The notes: generated from the sequence alone by a model not told the origin. A DNA stretch of 64,000 nucleotides from Stentor roeselii (GCA_006503475.1 RSEH01000130.1:1-64000), one strand, 5' to 3'. Positions 9,583-19,446 are shown, counted from the stretch's first letter. Made by a program: numbers and translations.

Positions 9583-10461
9583 ATGAATGGAAAAATCCCT
9601 GACTTTCAAAAACTTCGAAATCAATTCAATGCCCTTGAGTCTAGACTCAGCTTCAACCAGTTATTGAATGGGAAAAATAAGGAAGTCGATGAAGAACTGC
9701 ATAACGCTTTGAAGACTAAACCGAAAGCCCATTCGAAAAGTTATGATAAAGAATTGATTAACAAAGCGAAACTTGAAATTGAACTTATTCAAAAGGAACT
9801 TATCAACTTGCCTTCTGATGATAGTCTTTGTCTTTCAAGTGAAAGTGAGTCTAAACTTTCTACTTCTTTTAAAATTTCCAAGTCCTCTGCCCGGTCAAGG
9901 ACCAGATCTCGCGGGTCTAAACCTTTGAAAGGACCTGATATGACTGAAGTTGTTAAAAGACTGCAAAATTTAATACTTGAAAAAGATAAAAGAATCGAAA
10001 TTTTAGAAGAAAAACTCGTCGAAAAACAACAAATCGCTGAAAATAGCTTGAAAAAACTTAGTCAGACTACGAAACTCATTAAAGTCAATGAAAAAGATAT
10101 TAATTGCTTTAAAAAAGAATGTGAAGATAAACTTGATGATTATAAAAAAATCATTTTTAGACTTGAAGTTGAAAATAAAGAACTTTCTTCAAGGGCGAAA
10201 AATGCTGAAAGAGAAAGAGATGAGGTTTTAGCAAGGATTAAGAAAAGTGCTAAGAAGGATTTGACTGTTGAAGACTTGAAGAAACAAAATAATGAATTGA
10301 GGATTAAATTTGAAGATTCCATCAGATTAGCTGAAAGTTTACAGGAGAGGTATGAGAGTTTAGTTGAAAGTTCCATGGTTTTTGAAGAAAAAACCAGAGA
10401 TCTGTATAAAGCTAATCAAGTATTGCAGGAAAATATCATTAAACTGCTGCCAGATGATTAA
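9583..10461 (+). CDS. Coiled-coil protein
   Basis: A 292-residue, highly charged protein. Residues 120-285 form an almost uninterrupted coiled coil with Lys/Glu heptads. Residues 85-115 form a Ser/Arg-rich linker. No other domain is visible. It lies 57 nt downstream of the DYRK gene on the same strand. Its length and composition fit basal-body, centriolar or cytoskeletal coiled-coil proteins common in ciliates, but nothing specific supports that. Function is unassigned. Confidence 0.65.
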   Translation: MNGKIPDFQKLRNQFNALESRLSFNQLLNGKNKEVDEELHNALKTKPKAHSKSYDKELINKAKLEIELIQKELINLPSDDSLCLSSESESKLSTSFKISKSSARSRTRSRGSKPLKGPDMTEVVKRLQNLILEKDKRIEILEEKLVEKQQIAENSLKKLSQTTKLIKVNEKDINCFKKECEDKLDDYKKIIFRLEVENKELSSRAKNAERERDEVLARIKKSAKKDLTVEDLKKQNNELRIKFEDSIRLAESLQERYESLVESSMVFEEKTRDLYKANQVLQENIIKLLPDD

Positions 10462-10646
10462 AATTAAGAAAATAATTGAATGGTAATTTTAAAGTTGGTA
10501 AGAAAATTGTATTAGCTTTAATCAAAAGAAAAACCTAAAAAATTTTATTTTTCTTTATTAGATGTTCGGATATGAAAAATTTAAAATTAATAACCAAACT
10601 AATTATACTCCTGAAATCAACTCTTTAATAATCCGTACTCTAAAGC

Positions 10647-11120
10647 ATGTCATTTTCTATAAAAAAACCAGTTCCCCGTCTGATAATCAAAGATATTTCT
10701 CCAGTGAGCAGGCCAACCCAACGCGTACAAACACCTCGATTGCACTTCCCAATCTATTCCAAGTTTTCAAGCCACCTGCTGGAGAACCTGCCAAATTCAT
10801 CAGTTCTAAAAGTGCTTAGCTACAGCAGCTTGTTGACCTCTTTAGGTTCAAGCCCAGGTCCGCCAGAAGACAATCCAAAAAAGCAAGTAACATCCTACAA
10901 GTCACCAAGTCGAATCTCCTCAGTAAAATCAAAAGCAATATCCTTACAAAAGCTAGTCTTCAACCCAACCCGAGAAAAACCCAAAAAATCTCCAAATTCA
11001 TCAAAACCAAAAAAATTTCTAAAAATTTTCAAGCCAATCGATCATCCAAATTCAAATCTTCAGCTGATCTGCCAGCAGGCCAAACTACAAAAGCCTGCAT
11101 CTTTTTTAAAAAAGCATTAA
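10647..11120 (+). CDS. Small basic Pro/Ser/Lys-rich protein
   Basis: A 157-residue, very basic protein, rich in Ser, Pro and Lys, without known domains. Its stop ends one base before the stop of the convergent MFS gene. An overlapping frame begins at an ATG at 10562 and runs to 10819, but it is shorter and less protein-like. A short intron joining that N-terminus to this frame would need a 16-nt GT-AG element, and I could not find one. The start is therefore uncertain, and the whole call is weaker than its neighbours. Confidence 0.45.
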   Translation: MSFSIKKPVPRLIIKDISPVSRPTQRVQTPRLHFPIYSKFSSHLLENLPNSSVLKVLSYSSLLTSLGSSPGPPEDNPKKQVTSYKSPSRISSVKSKAISLQKLVFNPTREKPKKSPNSSKPKKFLKIFKPIDHPNSNLQLICQQAKLQKPASFLKKH

Positions 11121-11121
11121 T

Positions 11122-12531
11122 TTAAGCTAATTTTTTCTGAAACAAGCCTCGAATCTGAGCCTTCGTCAGTCCTTTAGTCTCGACCATGTCAACCGCGAAG
11201 TACCCTGCAGCAAGTAAGTTAACAGCAGCGAAGACCCAGAAGGTCGAAGCCAGTCCGAAGTACCTGGTGACTAAAGGAAAGAAAAGAACAACAAGAAAAG
11301 CAGAAAACCAGTTCACAGCAGTGCAGAGACTCATTCCTTTACTGCAGAGGACCTCTCCTGAATAAAGCCAGCAAATCGGTCCTATTGAATTTACGAAAAA
11401 GGCCAGGTACATTTCAATAAACAAAAACGGAATCAAGTAAAAAACGTTGAAATTTATGAGAATTCCAACCATCACCAAACAAAAACTCATTCCCACACAA
11501 CCAAAGACTAAAACCTTCTTACGTCCTGCCCAGTCCAACAGGGGCATCAGGCAAAAACATGAAAGGAACTTCAAAAGGCCTGTCAGAACTGTAAAAATTC
11601 GAGCTACTAACAACCCACTTCCAAAATTAACAAAAAGTGTCGTCGCATAACTGATAATCGCATTGATCCCTGAAAACTGCTGAGCTACGCTCAGCAGAAT
11701 CCCTAATCTCATAGCTTTCTGAGTTGATGGAGAAAATGTCAGTAAGTCTTTCCAGGAGTTTTCGTAAAATGAAGAATTTTCTAATGAATCGTTTTTTTGC
11801 AATAAAGGTGAAGTCTGGAGATTTTCCAACAGCTCTAAAGCATGATGATCTTTATATAAAAATTTTAAACTTGTCAAAGCTTTTCGGTCCTTTCCTCGAC
11901 TTAACAGCCAAAGAGGTGTCTCATGTTTGAAATGAAAAACAAAGAAACTCAATTGTGCCAAAGCGACGATTCCTTGAAATAAAAACATGAAAATCCAGAA
12001 GTTGTTGAGAGGATCGTTTAAAAAGTCCTCAGTTGGCAAGACCAACGCGAAGGAAAACGCGGATAAAGACCCGAGGCATCCGAATATCGAGATGAGGCTT
12101 CCGATCTTTCCGGAAATGTCGCTTGGAGAAATTTCACTGAGGTAAAGAGGGCAAAGCACTGAAAAGATACCGATTCCGACGCCTGATAAGAACCTACCTA
12201 GTCCGAAGGTTAGGGTAAATGGAATGATTGTTATCAGGCTTGCGAGAATTATCAGAAGGTCTGCTATGCAGATGTTTTTTCGGTGTCCGAAGTGAGTTGA
12301 TAGGTAACCTGCAGTCATTGCACCGCATAAGGCACCTAGAGGGACTAGTGCCGAGATAATCGCGATGTAGGTCTGAGATTTTTCACCCCAACCAAGGGAT
12401 GCTGCCACGCAGGGCTGTGAAGAGGTAAAGACACCCATGTTGTAGGTGAAGATGAACATTCCGAGAACGCCATGAATAGCAGTGAACCAGACTTTCGCTC
12501 TTTTATACTTTACCTCTTTACCTTTTTCCAT
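11122..12531 (-). CDS. Sugar-porter family MFS transporter
   Basis: A 469-residue protein with 12 hydrophobic segments. Sugar-porter signatures are visible: GHRK in the loop after TM2, GRFLSGVGIG with PLYLSEISP around TM4-5, QQFSGINAI in TM7, GRKK after TM8, and the C-terminal ETKGLTKAQI motif that in this family follows TM12. It probably moves hexoses or similar solutes across the plasma or an internal membrane; the substrate cannot be read from sequence. It is followed upstream by a paralogue on the same strand, a tandem pair. The start codon lies in GTTATATATATGG. It converges on the small basic gene with a single base between stops. Confidence 0.9.
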   Translation of the reverse strand: MEKGKEVKYKRAKVWFTAIHGVLGMFIFTYNMGVFTSSQPCVAASLGWGEKSQTYIAIISALVPLGALCGAMTAGYLSTHFGHRKNICIADLLIILASLITIIPFTLTFGLGRFLSGVGIGIFSVLCPLYLSEISPSDISGKIGSLISIFGCLGSLSAFSFALVLPTEDFLNDPLNNFWIFMFLFQGIVALAQLSFFVFHFKHETPLWLLSRGKDRKALTSLKFLYKDHHALELLENLQTSPLLQKNDSLENSSFYENSWKDLLTFSPSTQKAMRLGILLSVAQQFSGINAIISYATTLFVNFGSGLLVARIFTVLTGLLKFLSCFCLMPLLDWAGRKKVLVFGCVGMSFCLVMVGILINFNVFYLIPFLFIEMYLAFFVNSIGPICWLYSGEVLCSKGMSLCTAVNWFSAFLVVLFFPLVTRYFGLASTFWVFAAVNLLAAGYFAVDMVETKGLTKAQIRGLFQKKLA

Positions 12532-12600
12532 ATATATAACGATCTAATTCTTCAACATTGAAAGATATAAAAAAATCTAATAATTATTTTTATTATCTTC

Positions 12601-13938
12601 TCATATTTTTCCTTTTCCAAATAATTCCTTTATTTCAACCTTTAAAAGTCCTTTAGTTTCTTTCATATTCGCCTGCAAATAAAAAACCCCAGCAAAGTTC
12701 AACAATCCAAATGAAATAAAGGTCCAGGAATAACCGAATTTTGATTTAATTATCGGAAAAAACAAAACCACAATTGAATTGCAAAAGAAATTTAATGAAG
12801 TGCAAATAGACATTCCATTATCAGACAACAGTTCTCCACAGTAAATCCAACATACCGGACCCGAAGACATCACAAATATCGCCAGGTACACCTGGACAAC
12901 AATCACTGGAAACAAAAAATTCACATTAAAAAAGTCAAAAATTCCCATGATTCCGAGACAAACTCCTAAAAGCCCAGTTCCATAAACCAAAACTTTTTTC
13001 CTTCCTAGATTATCAATAAGTAAAAAGTTACCCAAACTAGCAAAGAACCTGACAATTCCTGTAAACATGACAAAAACTCTTGCAATGAAAACCCCAGTCC
13101 CGTATTCTTCTAGCAATAAAGTACCATAGCTTAAAATTGCGTTAATTCCAGACAACTGCTGCAAGACATTGATAAAAATAGCTAATTTCATGACTTTAGC
13201 ACTGTCCTTCTCAACCCGTTCTTCTTCTTTTTTAAACTTTCTTAAAATATCTCTGGCTTCGCTTTCAAGATGTGTCGATTTAAGACTTTCCAGTGAATTT
13301 TCACCTTCTTTATGTTTTAAAAGCCAAATCGGTGCTTCATGTACAAAAACAGTAAAAAAAAGCAAAAGTTGAATCAAAGCGAAAAGTCCTTGAAGTCCAA
13401 ACATGACCTTCCAAAAGTCATTATTAGGATCTTCTGCATATTTTTCCGTAGGCAAGAACAAAGCCAAAGCAAGTGCGAGGGTAGACCCGACACAACTCAA
13501 GATCATCATCAAGCTTCCAATACTTCCAGCATGTTTAGCAGGTGAGAACTCATTGATATAAAGTGGGCAATACGTCGAAAAAGACCCCATCGCAATCCCT
13601 GACAGAAACCTTCCCAAAGCAAATGTGATTGTCATGGGAACAACAGTGACGACGCTAGCGAAAACAATAACCAAGTCCGCCAACATAATTTGATGTCTAT
13701 GCCCTAATCGTTTAGACAAGAGTCCAGAAAGTAAACTACCTGCAAGGGCTCCAAGAGGGAGTAAAGCCGAGTTAAAAGCAATTAAAAACTCCTGATCCTC
13801 CTTCCACTCTAAACAAGCAGCGACACTCGGCTGACTCGAGGTGAAGAGTCCCATGTTATAACTGAATATCAAATTTCCTAAAGCCGCATTCAACCCACAG
13901 GCCCAAGCGTTTATTTCCTTCTGTCCCTTGCTTTCCAT
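12601..13938 (-). CDS. Sugar-porter family MFS transporter, tandem paralogue
   Basis: A 445-residue paralogue of the gene just downstream. Shared landmarks are the N-terminal NMGLFTSSQPSVAA stretch, GHRH after TM2, GRFLSG near TM4, QQLSGINAILSY in TM7, GRKK after TM8, and a C-terminal ETKGL motif. The cytoplasmic loop between TM6 and TM7 is shorter and more charged than in its partner. Tandem duplication is the simplest origin, though clear divergence shows it is not recent. The start codon at 13938 lies 16 nt from the divergent mL43 start, so both promoters must fit into that gap or reach into the neighbouring coding regions. Confidence 0.9.
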   Translation of the reverse strand: MESKGQKEINAWACGLNAALGNLIFSYNMGLFTSSQPSVAACLEWKEDQEFLIAFNSALLPLGALAGSLLSGLLSKRLGHRHQIMLADLVIVFASVVTVVPMTITFALGRFLSGIAMGSFSTYCPLYINEFSPAKHAGSIGSLMMILSCVGSTLALALALFLPTEKYAEDPNNDFWKVMFGLQGLFALIQLLLFFTVFVHEAPIWLLKHKEGENSLESLKSTHLESEARDILRKFKKEEERVEKDSAKVMKLAIFINVLQQLSGINAILSYGTLLLEEYGTGVFIARVFVMFTGIVRFFASLGNFLLIDNLGRKKVLVYGTGLLGVCLGIMGIFDFFNVNFLFPVIVVQVYLAIFVMSSGPVCWIYCGELLSDNGMSICTSLNFFCNSIVVLFFPIIKSKFGYSWTFISFGLLNFAGVFYLQANMKETKGLLKVEIKELFGKGKI

Positions 13939-13954
13939 AACACAATATAATTCA

Positions 13955-14458
13955 ATGTGTAATCGAGGCGTCTTTCAGCTACGCAACGTGAAGCTTCAGT
14001 TTTGTGACTGGGGTGGAAGCTCGAAAGGTGTTAGAGACCTCCTCGCTACTCAGACCCTCGACGACTTTCTTGAAAAGCACCAAGAAGTCAAGTTCGAGGC
14101 TTACGTCAGATCAGGCTCGCATCCTACTTTTTTCACGGAATACGTCAACGGGTGGTCCTGCAGCATTCCTCTTCGAAACAACACAGCTGAAGAAATCATG
14201 AAAACTTTACAAGTTGCTCGAAATCGATTTGGTCAAAGATCTGTTCCGCATTCTGGCGCAAAAGTCATTTCTACTAATAAGTCTATTCAAGGGGTTTGGA
14301 GACCTGGTATGTGGGGAAGTTCAAACTTGTTTGAAATGGAAAAATTGAGAGAATTGCCGAAAATACCTGAAATTATGATGAGGAAAAATCGGGAAAATAA
14401 TCCTTTACCGGATGATGAGGAGAAGTTTAGAGAGTTTATGAAGGTTAAACATGGATAG
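13955..14458 (+). CDS. MRPL43: Mitochondrial large-subunit ribosomal protein mL43 (MRPL43)
   Basis: A 167-residue protein with the L51/S25/CI-B8 thioredoxin-like fold typical of mL43. It opens with RNVKLQFCDWGGSSKGVRDLL, followed by FLEKHQEVKFE, a segment with SGSHPTFFTEYVNG, and the helix NTAEEIMKTLQVARNRFGQ. This order is diagnostic for the family. The last 50 residues carry a GVWRPGMWG segment as in other mL43 proteins. I place the start at the ATG at 13955. Upstream in-frame codons lack another ATG and run into the divergent MFS gene. The product would be imported into mitochondria and join the large ribosomal subunit. As in many mL43 proteins no long cleavable presequence is obvious. Confidence 0.88.
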   Translation: MCNRGVFQLRNVKLQFCDWGGSSKGVRDLLATQTLDDFLEKHQEVKFEAYVRSGSHPTFFTEYVNGWSCSIPLRNNTAEEIMKTLQVARNRFGQRSVPHSGAKVISTNKSIQGVWRPGMWGSSNLFEMEKLRELPKIPEIMMRKNRENNPLPDDEEKFREFMKVKHG

Positions 14459-14481
14459 GCTTAGTCAGTAAGTTGATATAA

Positions 14482-17154
14482 ATGGAAAAAGTCACACCTT
14501 TGAATTCTTTTGTTTTGAATGTGGCTGATGTTGAACGGGAGTCAGGGTATTTGGGGATTTTTTTGATTCATTCCAGGGCTTTGGTGTGGAAACAGTACTT
14601 GTTGTTTAAGAGGAATATTAAATCCACTTTGTTTCAGCTGCTTACTCCTGTTTTTATATGCTTGTTTCTGGTTGGTCTTCAGCAATTTGCTAATTATGGT
14701 TTTCAGAATAACGTCATGCCGAATCCTCCTGTCTTGTCGGTCAATAAAATTCCAAAGTGCTATGGAGAGGACTGTGTTACACTTGGAATTGCTTTTACAA
14801 ATTCAACTAGAACTCCTTTGTCTATGTTTGTCATGAAACATCTGGAAAAACATCAGGATTTAGAATTGGGTAAATCGATGAAAATTATTGCGAATGATTA
14901 TGATGAGATGATTGATTACCTCGAAACTTACCCAAATAAAACGCAGACGGTTGTCCTCTTTTGCACAGGAGAAATGAAGATCCCAGAAGCATACGGTATC
15001 GACGGAACATTCGACTGTCTTCGCGAGACCCCAGGTACAAGACTAGCCTTATACAGCATGATAATAAACTCAACCATCACACCACTGATGTTCCTCGCAG
15101 GTTTCAACGCTCCAACTCCCATCGACTACGCAAGTTTATCAGTAAAGCTCGCAATGGACTCAGCAATTTTTGACTTCTATTCAGGTTCATCGGACAATTC
15201 CCAGAAGTTCAAAGGCGAGGTTCAACATTACCCAATAACAGTGAATCGTTACTTGAACGGTTATGACATCGTGACAGACGTTGGAGTATTTTACTTCTAC
15301 ATTCCCCCAATGGTGACTTTTGTAGTTCTTTTGATAGAAATTGTAAGAGAAAAAGAATATCGCATGCGTCACGGCCTGGCAGTGATGGGGATGACGCCAG
15401 GGCCGTACTGGTTAAGTTGGTTCGTGACTGGATTTGTTTTTAGCTTTTTAGTGACCAACAGTCTGATAATTTCTAGTCTCGCCTGTCAGTTCGACATTTT
15501 CTTGTACACGCCGTACCCGATCATGTTGTTCATTTTCATGATGTTTTCACTCGCCATGATTAACGGCGCGTTTTTACTGTCGACGATTATAAAAACCACG
15601 AAATCTGCTTATACTTCTTCGTATGCCGTCATTCTTATTGGACTGGTCTTGCAGTTCTTACTTTCTGATGTCAACATCATCTACTTGCTGTACTCTGATG
15701 ACTTGCCTAATTGGGCTCTTATCACTCGAGGACTACTTTCATTATACGCGCCTTTTCATTTTTCAAAAGCCTTCGGAGATATAGCGGCTATTTCTAGTTC
15801 TCATTATGAAAGCAGTGAAGGCAGGTGGGTGGAAGGTGACAAGTACAGCTTTGAAAGTTTTACAAAGGAAATACGTACAACAGTTGCAGGAACTGGAGTT
15901 AATGTTCCTTCTACTTTCACTAGTGTCTTACTTATCATTGCTGATGGCTTACTTTTAGCAATTATTGCTTGGTACCTGGACCATGTCTTGCCCAGTAATC
16001 GAGGAACAGCTGACAAGCCGTGGTTTTTTATAACACCCAGTTACTGGGGATGTAGAAGAAGAAAGCCAAAAACTAAGAAATTAAGAAAAAGTCAGAATTT
16101 TGAATTGGACAACATGAAAGGTCCTTGTCCCAGCGTAGAAGAAATAGATGAGGATTTTGAAGGTGTCTCAATAGAAGGTCTTGGAAAGATCTTCAAAAGT
16201 TGTTCATGTTGCAAGTGCCCCTCCCTTCACGCAGTGAATGACCTGTCATTAGAAATAAAACAAAAAGAACTTCTGGCCTTGTTAGGCCACAATGGAGCCG
16301 GAAAGTCTACTTTAATCAACCTTCTGACTGGAGTTCTGAGTCCTTCTTACGGCAAAGCGAAGATCTTCGGGTATGATATCAGGTATGACATGTCAGAGAT
16401 CAGGAAAATTTTAGGAGTTTGTCCTCAACACGACATTCTCTGGTCAGAACTGACGGCTCTTGAACATCTGGTCCTTTTCGGCAGAATCAAGCTGCTTCCT
16501 TATCAGTTTGTCTATGAAGACGCTGAAGCCAAACTTAAAGAACTCAACCTTTTCAATGTCAAGGATAAACCTGCAGGTACTTTCAGTGGAGGAATGAAGA
16601 GAAGGCTTTCACTTGCCATTGCTGGATGTGGAAACCCTAAAATTATTATTTTAGATGAACCGACTACGGGAATGGATCCGATCAATCGTCGAAATGCCTG
16701 GAAACTCATTCAGAAAATGAAAGAAGGACGGGTTGTCATACTCACTACTCACTCTATGGAAGAAGCTGATGTGCTTAGTGATAGAGTTTCTGTCATCGTT
16801 GATGGAAGCTTAAAGTGCATCGGGTCTTCATTGAACTTGAAAAATAACTTCGGAGACGGGTACCGAATTAGCATCATCAGTCATCAAGTCGATGAATTGA
16901 TTCTTGTTTTAACCCAGGAACTCCCTGATCTAAAAATTCTTGATTCAAGTGGAGGCTCTTTAGTCGTCGGTATTCCTCTTGATAAGGTAGACCAAATCGA
17001 AAAGTTCTTCAGAGCAGTTGAAGGAGACCAAAAAAGCAACGAATCCACGAAAATCAAAGATTTGGTCGATGACTGGGGAATTTCAAACACGACTTTAGAA
17101 GAGGTCTTCATGAGAGTCACAGGGAAAAAGGTGGCAAACATTCTTAATAATTAA
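14482..17154 (+). CDS. ABCA-family ABC transporter (half-size)
   Basis: An 890-residue half transporter: one membrane domain followed by one nucleotide-binding domain. TM1 lies near residue 45, followed by a large extracytoplasmic loop with several possible N-glycosylation sites (about residues 65-265), then a cluster of membrane helices (270-400) and one near 490. The ATPase (from about 560) has Walker A GHNGAGKST, Q-loop CPQHD, signature FSGGMKRR, Walker B IIILDEPTTGMDP and the H-loop His in TTHSMEEAD. The order, and the regulatory domain with a VEEVF-like ending (LEEVFMRVTG), fit ABCA, which moves lipids. Half-size ABCA proteins work as dimers. Its TAA shares a base with the ATG of the next gene. 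The start follows TTGATATAA. Confidence 0.93.
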   Translation: MEKVTPLNSFVLNVADVERESGYLGIFLIHSRALVWKQYLLFKRNIKSTLFQLLTPVFICLFLVGLQQFANYGFQNNVMPNPPVLSVNKIPKCYGEDCVTLGIAFTNSTRTPLSMFVMKHLEKHQDLELGKSMKIIANDYDEMIDYLETYPNKTQTVVLFCTGEMKIPEAYGIDGTFDCLRETPGTRLALYSMIINSTITPLMFLAGFNAPTPIDYASLSVKLAMDSAIFDFYSGSSDNSQKFKGEVQHYPITVNRYLNGYDIVTDVGVFYFYIPPMVTFVVLLIEIVREKEYRMRHGLAVMGMTPGPYWLSWFVTGFVFSFLVTNSLIISSLACQFDIFLYTPYPIMLFIFMMFSLAMINGAFLLSTIIKTTKSAYTSSYAVILIGLVLQFLLSDVNIIYLLYSDDLPNWALITRGLLSLYAPFHFSKAFGDIAAISSSHYESSEGRWVEGDKYSFESFTKEIRTTVAGTGVNVPSTFTSVLLIIADGLLLAIIAWYLDHVLPSNRGTADKPWFFITPSYWGCRRRKPKTKKLRKSQNFELDNMKGPCPSVEEIDEDFEGVSIEGLGKIFKSCSCCKCPSLHAVNDLSLEIKQKELLALLGHNGAGKSTLINLLTGVLSPSYGKAKIFGYDIRYDMSEIRKILGVCPQHDILWSELTALEHLVLFGRIKLLPYQFVYEDAEAKLKELNLFNVKDKPAGTFSGGMKRRLSLAIAGCGNPKIIILDEPTTGMDPINRRNAWKLIQKMKEGRVVILTTHSMEEADVLSDRVSVIVDGSLKCIGSSLNLKNNFGDGYRISIISHQVDELILVLTQELPDLKILDSSGGSLVVGIPLDKVDQIEKFFRAVEGDQKSNESTKIKDLVDDWGISNTTLEEVFMRVTGKKVANILNN

Positions 17155-17771
17155 TGGAAAGCGGATTTAATAACCTTGTCGAGTATATCTCGATGCAGCT
17201 TTCACCTGAAAATATCAGCGACATCATCAACACTTCACTTCAAAGCTCACTGAAAAAATATATCGATGAGTACGTCTCTCGAGAAATCAAGAATTTGATT
17301 ATGAAGGCTCTTTCTGTTGAACTGGAAACTATTAAAAATCAAGTCTGTGTCTTTATTAGTGAGTCGAAAAAGATTCTTGATATGAATCTCGAAGTAATTA
17401 AAAAGTTCGGAAATATTCAACATGTCGAAACTAATCCTCTTCCGGGAAGAGATGAGATTTTAGAGAACATTGAAATGAAGAGGTTTAATTTAGCTGTTGA
17501 ATCGATTTTAAAGATTCAAGATAACCAGTACCAGGATTATTACTTGTCCAGCTTTTCAATTGGAGAGGTTAATGAGAATAATTTAAGTCAGCAGAATGCC
17601 GTTGATTTGGCCTTTTTGGCAATTGGAAAGAGAAATAAAGAAATTTTGTTGAAGATGGTAACGATTATCAAGAAAGGAGAAGGACTTTTAAGTGTTCTGA
17701 GGAAAATTGTTCAAGTTAATGACCCGGACTTGATTGAGATCAGAAATATGATTATTAAAAGGAATTTATAA
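17154..17771 (+). CDS. Unrecognised helical protein overlapping the ABCA stop
   Basis: A 205-residue, mostly helical protein. Its first ATG shares the A of the preceding TAA (TAATG), so there is no intergenic space. A second in-frame ATG lies at 17193. The C-terminal half, from about residue 100 (KRFNLAVESILKIQDNQYQDYYLSSF...), loosely resembles the C-terminal domain of the decapping scaffold EDC4/Ge-1, where a short helix carrying FNxAF opens a helical bundle. That is a weak similarity seen by eye. It could equally be an unrelated helical protein. It converges on the WBP2-like gene, 9 nt between stops. Confidence 0.55.
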   Translation: MESGFNNLVEYISMQLSPENISDIINTSLQSSLKKYIDEYVSREIKNLIMKALSVELETIKNQVCVFISESKKILDMNLEVIKKFGNIQHVETNPLPGRDEILENIEMKRFNLAVESILKIQDNQYQDYYLSSFSIGEVNENNLSQQNAVDLAFLAIGKRNKEILLKMVTIIKKGEGLLSVLRKIVQVNDPDLIEIRNMIIKRNL

Positions 17772-17780
17772 TCTAGTAAT

Positions 17781-18269
17781 TTAACCTTTGGAACTGTCGA
17801 TCATGTAAAGAATGTCTGGGTCGTTCGGGTCGACAAATGCTTGAGACCTGGCCTCGTTTAGGTTATTTGTTTTTTGGATTGAACGGATCTGGTTTAGTAG
17901 GTTTTTAATACCGTTCATTATAGGATTAGGGTCTTGCAGCATCTCGAATTTAAAGTTTCCTGGAGACGGCAGGTAATTTAAATAAGGGGTAGCATAACCT
18001 TGGATTATTGATACCCGTGGATATCCAATATAATAAGTTTCACGCTCTATTAAATTTAGATGAAGTGCAAAATTGGATTGTGCATGTCTCACATCTGAAT
18101 TGATGAAGATTAGTCTGGCATTTGATAGATACAGAGTCCCTTGATATCGTGATCGATATCCGCTATTTAGATCTAAACTTCCGTAGACTCCTTGATAAAT
18201 AATCATAAGAACTTCATTTGCAAACATCTGAGGTCTTCCGTCTCTCATTAGCAAAGGGTTTAAAGCCAT
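17781..18269 (-). CDS. WBP2-like GRAM-domain protein
   Basis: A 162-residue protein starting MALNP, then a GRAM/PH-like domain covering most of it. GTLYLSNARLIFINS matches the central strands of WBP2 and its relatives, and FALHLNLIERETYYIGYPRVSIIQG matches the following strands with the conserved aromatic region. GRAM domains bind phosphoinositides or proteins. Animal WBP2 is a transcription co-activator that binds WW domains through PPxY motifs, and no PPxY is present here. The start codon lies in GTTTATAAATGG. A role in membrane or nuclear signalling is only inferred from the family. Confidence 0.8.
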   Translation of the reverse strand: MALNPLLMRDGRPQMFANEVLMIIYQGVYGSLDLNSGYRSRYQGTLYLSNARLIFINSDVRHAQSNFALHLNLIERETYYIGYPRVSIIQGYATPYLNYLPSPGNFKFEMLQDPNPIMNGIKNLLNQIRSIQKTNNLNEARSQAFVDPNDPDILYMIDSSKG

Positions 18270-18903
18270 TTATAAACAAATTTTCAAACTACTATATTTT
18301 AGAGTTACTCATATTGTTTAAAGATGCATCTGAAAATAAGAAATTCAATCTGATAAAAAATAGTGAATCATTTGATTTCCGATTATTAAAAACATGTATC
18401 ATCAGAATAGTTAAAAATTATAAATAAAAGTTAAATTAAATTGTTCAATTTCCATACTTGTTGAATAAAATCACTTAGCATGCAAACTTTTTATATTTGA
18501 ATGATATTTAATAAAGAATAGCATAGAATGAAAGTCCTGTAAACTGCAAAAAGATACAAACTTCAACTATTCCTTTATCTTAACATTAAAAAAATACCTC
18601 ATTTCTCTGATCAGCTCAAATATCTGTTAAAAATATTCTCATCTAGAACGAAAATTTCCAAGATTTCCTTAAGTCTAGAATTATTAAATATGAAATCATT
18701 CGACTATCATATTCTTAAAATACTTATAATCCTTTAAATTTTCTTCAAGATTTGATTCACTACTCCAAAAATCCATGTAGCCTTTCAAGAACCATATTTA
18801 AAACCATATCGTATTCAACAGCGAACAATTCTATATTCCTCTCTATCCTCAAATAGCCATACATTTAAATAACTACCATAGCCAGTCGATTCTACAATAA
18901 ATA
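18270..18903. other. AT-rich intergenic region
   Basis: A 634-nt gap between divergent genes. It contains only short frames, all of low-complexity AT-rich composition. I found no tRNA, snRNA-like or repeat structure. It is long enough to hold full promoters for both flanking genes. Confidence 0.6.
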
Positions 18904-19446
18904 ATGGGAATCTGCCCTATCAACAAGACCTTCAGAGTCGTGCCAACAAACAGCGATGCTGACCCTCTCACAAAATGCAGGTCAGACTTCATAGAAAAAC
19001 TAAGAAAACTCCATCATCTGCATCTAAAATGCAAAAAGTTCATAGAAAGTCTAATTTTCGAGCAGAATCAAGAACTTGCACTAAAAATAAAGGCAAAACA
19101 ATTAGAAATAAAAGAACTTTCACAAGTTTTACAGGTGTCTATAGAAAAACTTGACAATTCATCTGAAACTATTAAGACTTCTTCTCTAAGAGCTCGGTTT
19201 TCAGAAGAAATTATAAAAATTGTTAATGAAAAAGAAAAAGCTTTGATGATTGACCAGCTGGATTTGGTCCTAAACAGCAAAAACATTGACCTTAACAGCG
19301 AATTACTTGAGTCGACCTCCGCTGGCGAAGGACTGGTCAAGAAAAACGAAGTTCATTCAAAACTCAAACTAGAGGCTGAAAAATTAGATAAGCTGAACAA
19401 GGGTTCTGATCACCAGAGGAGGAGCTATGTTAAAAGTTTTAGTTAA
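18904..19446 (+). CDS. Unrecognised helical protein, possible N-terminal acylation
   Basis: A 180-residue protein with a MGICPINK start. Gly2 followed by Cys4 is the pattern of proteins that are N-myristoylated and palmitoylated, so membrane attachment is plausible. Residues 30-175 are helical, with heptad-like stretches and short turns. The size and layout recall ESCRT-III-like proteins such as CHMP6, but no specific residue pattern supports that. The start lies in ACAATAAATAATGG. No partner gene is obvious. Confidence 0.55.
   Translation: MGICPINKTFRVVPTNSDADPLTKCRSDFIEKLRKLHHLHLKCKKFIESLIFEQNQELALKIKAKQLEIKELSQVLQVSIEKLDNSSETIKTSSLRARFSEEIIKIVNEKEKALMIDQLDLVLNSKNIDLNSELLESTSAGEGLVKKNEVHSKLKLEAEKLDKLNKGSDHQRRSYVKSFS

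Noticed and set aside
10562-10819. Plus-strand frame overlapping the small basic gene
   Set aside because: Shorter, with no matching short intron to link it to the longer frame. Probably leader sequence, though the start of the gene stays uncertain.
18218-18427. Plus-strand frame of 69 codons across the WBP2-like start
   Set aside because: Overlaps a recognised gene on the other strand and runs into AT-rich low-complexity DNA.
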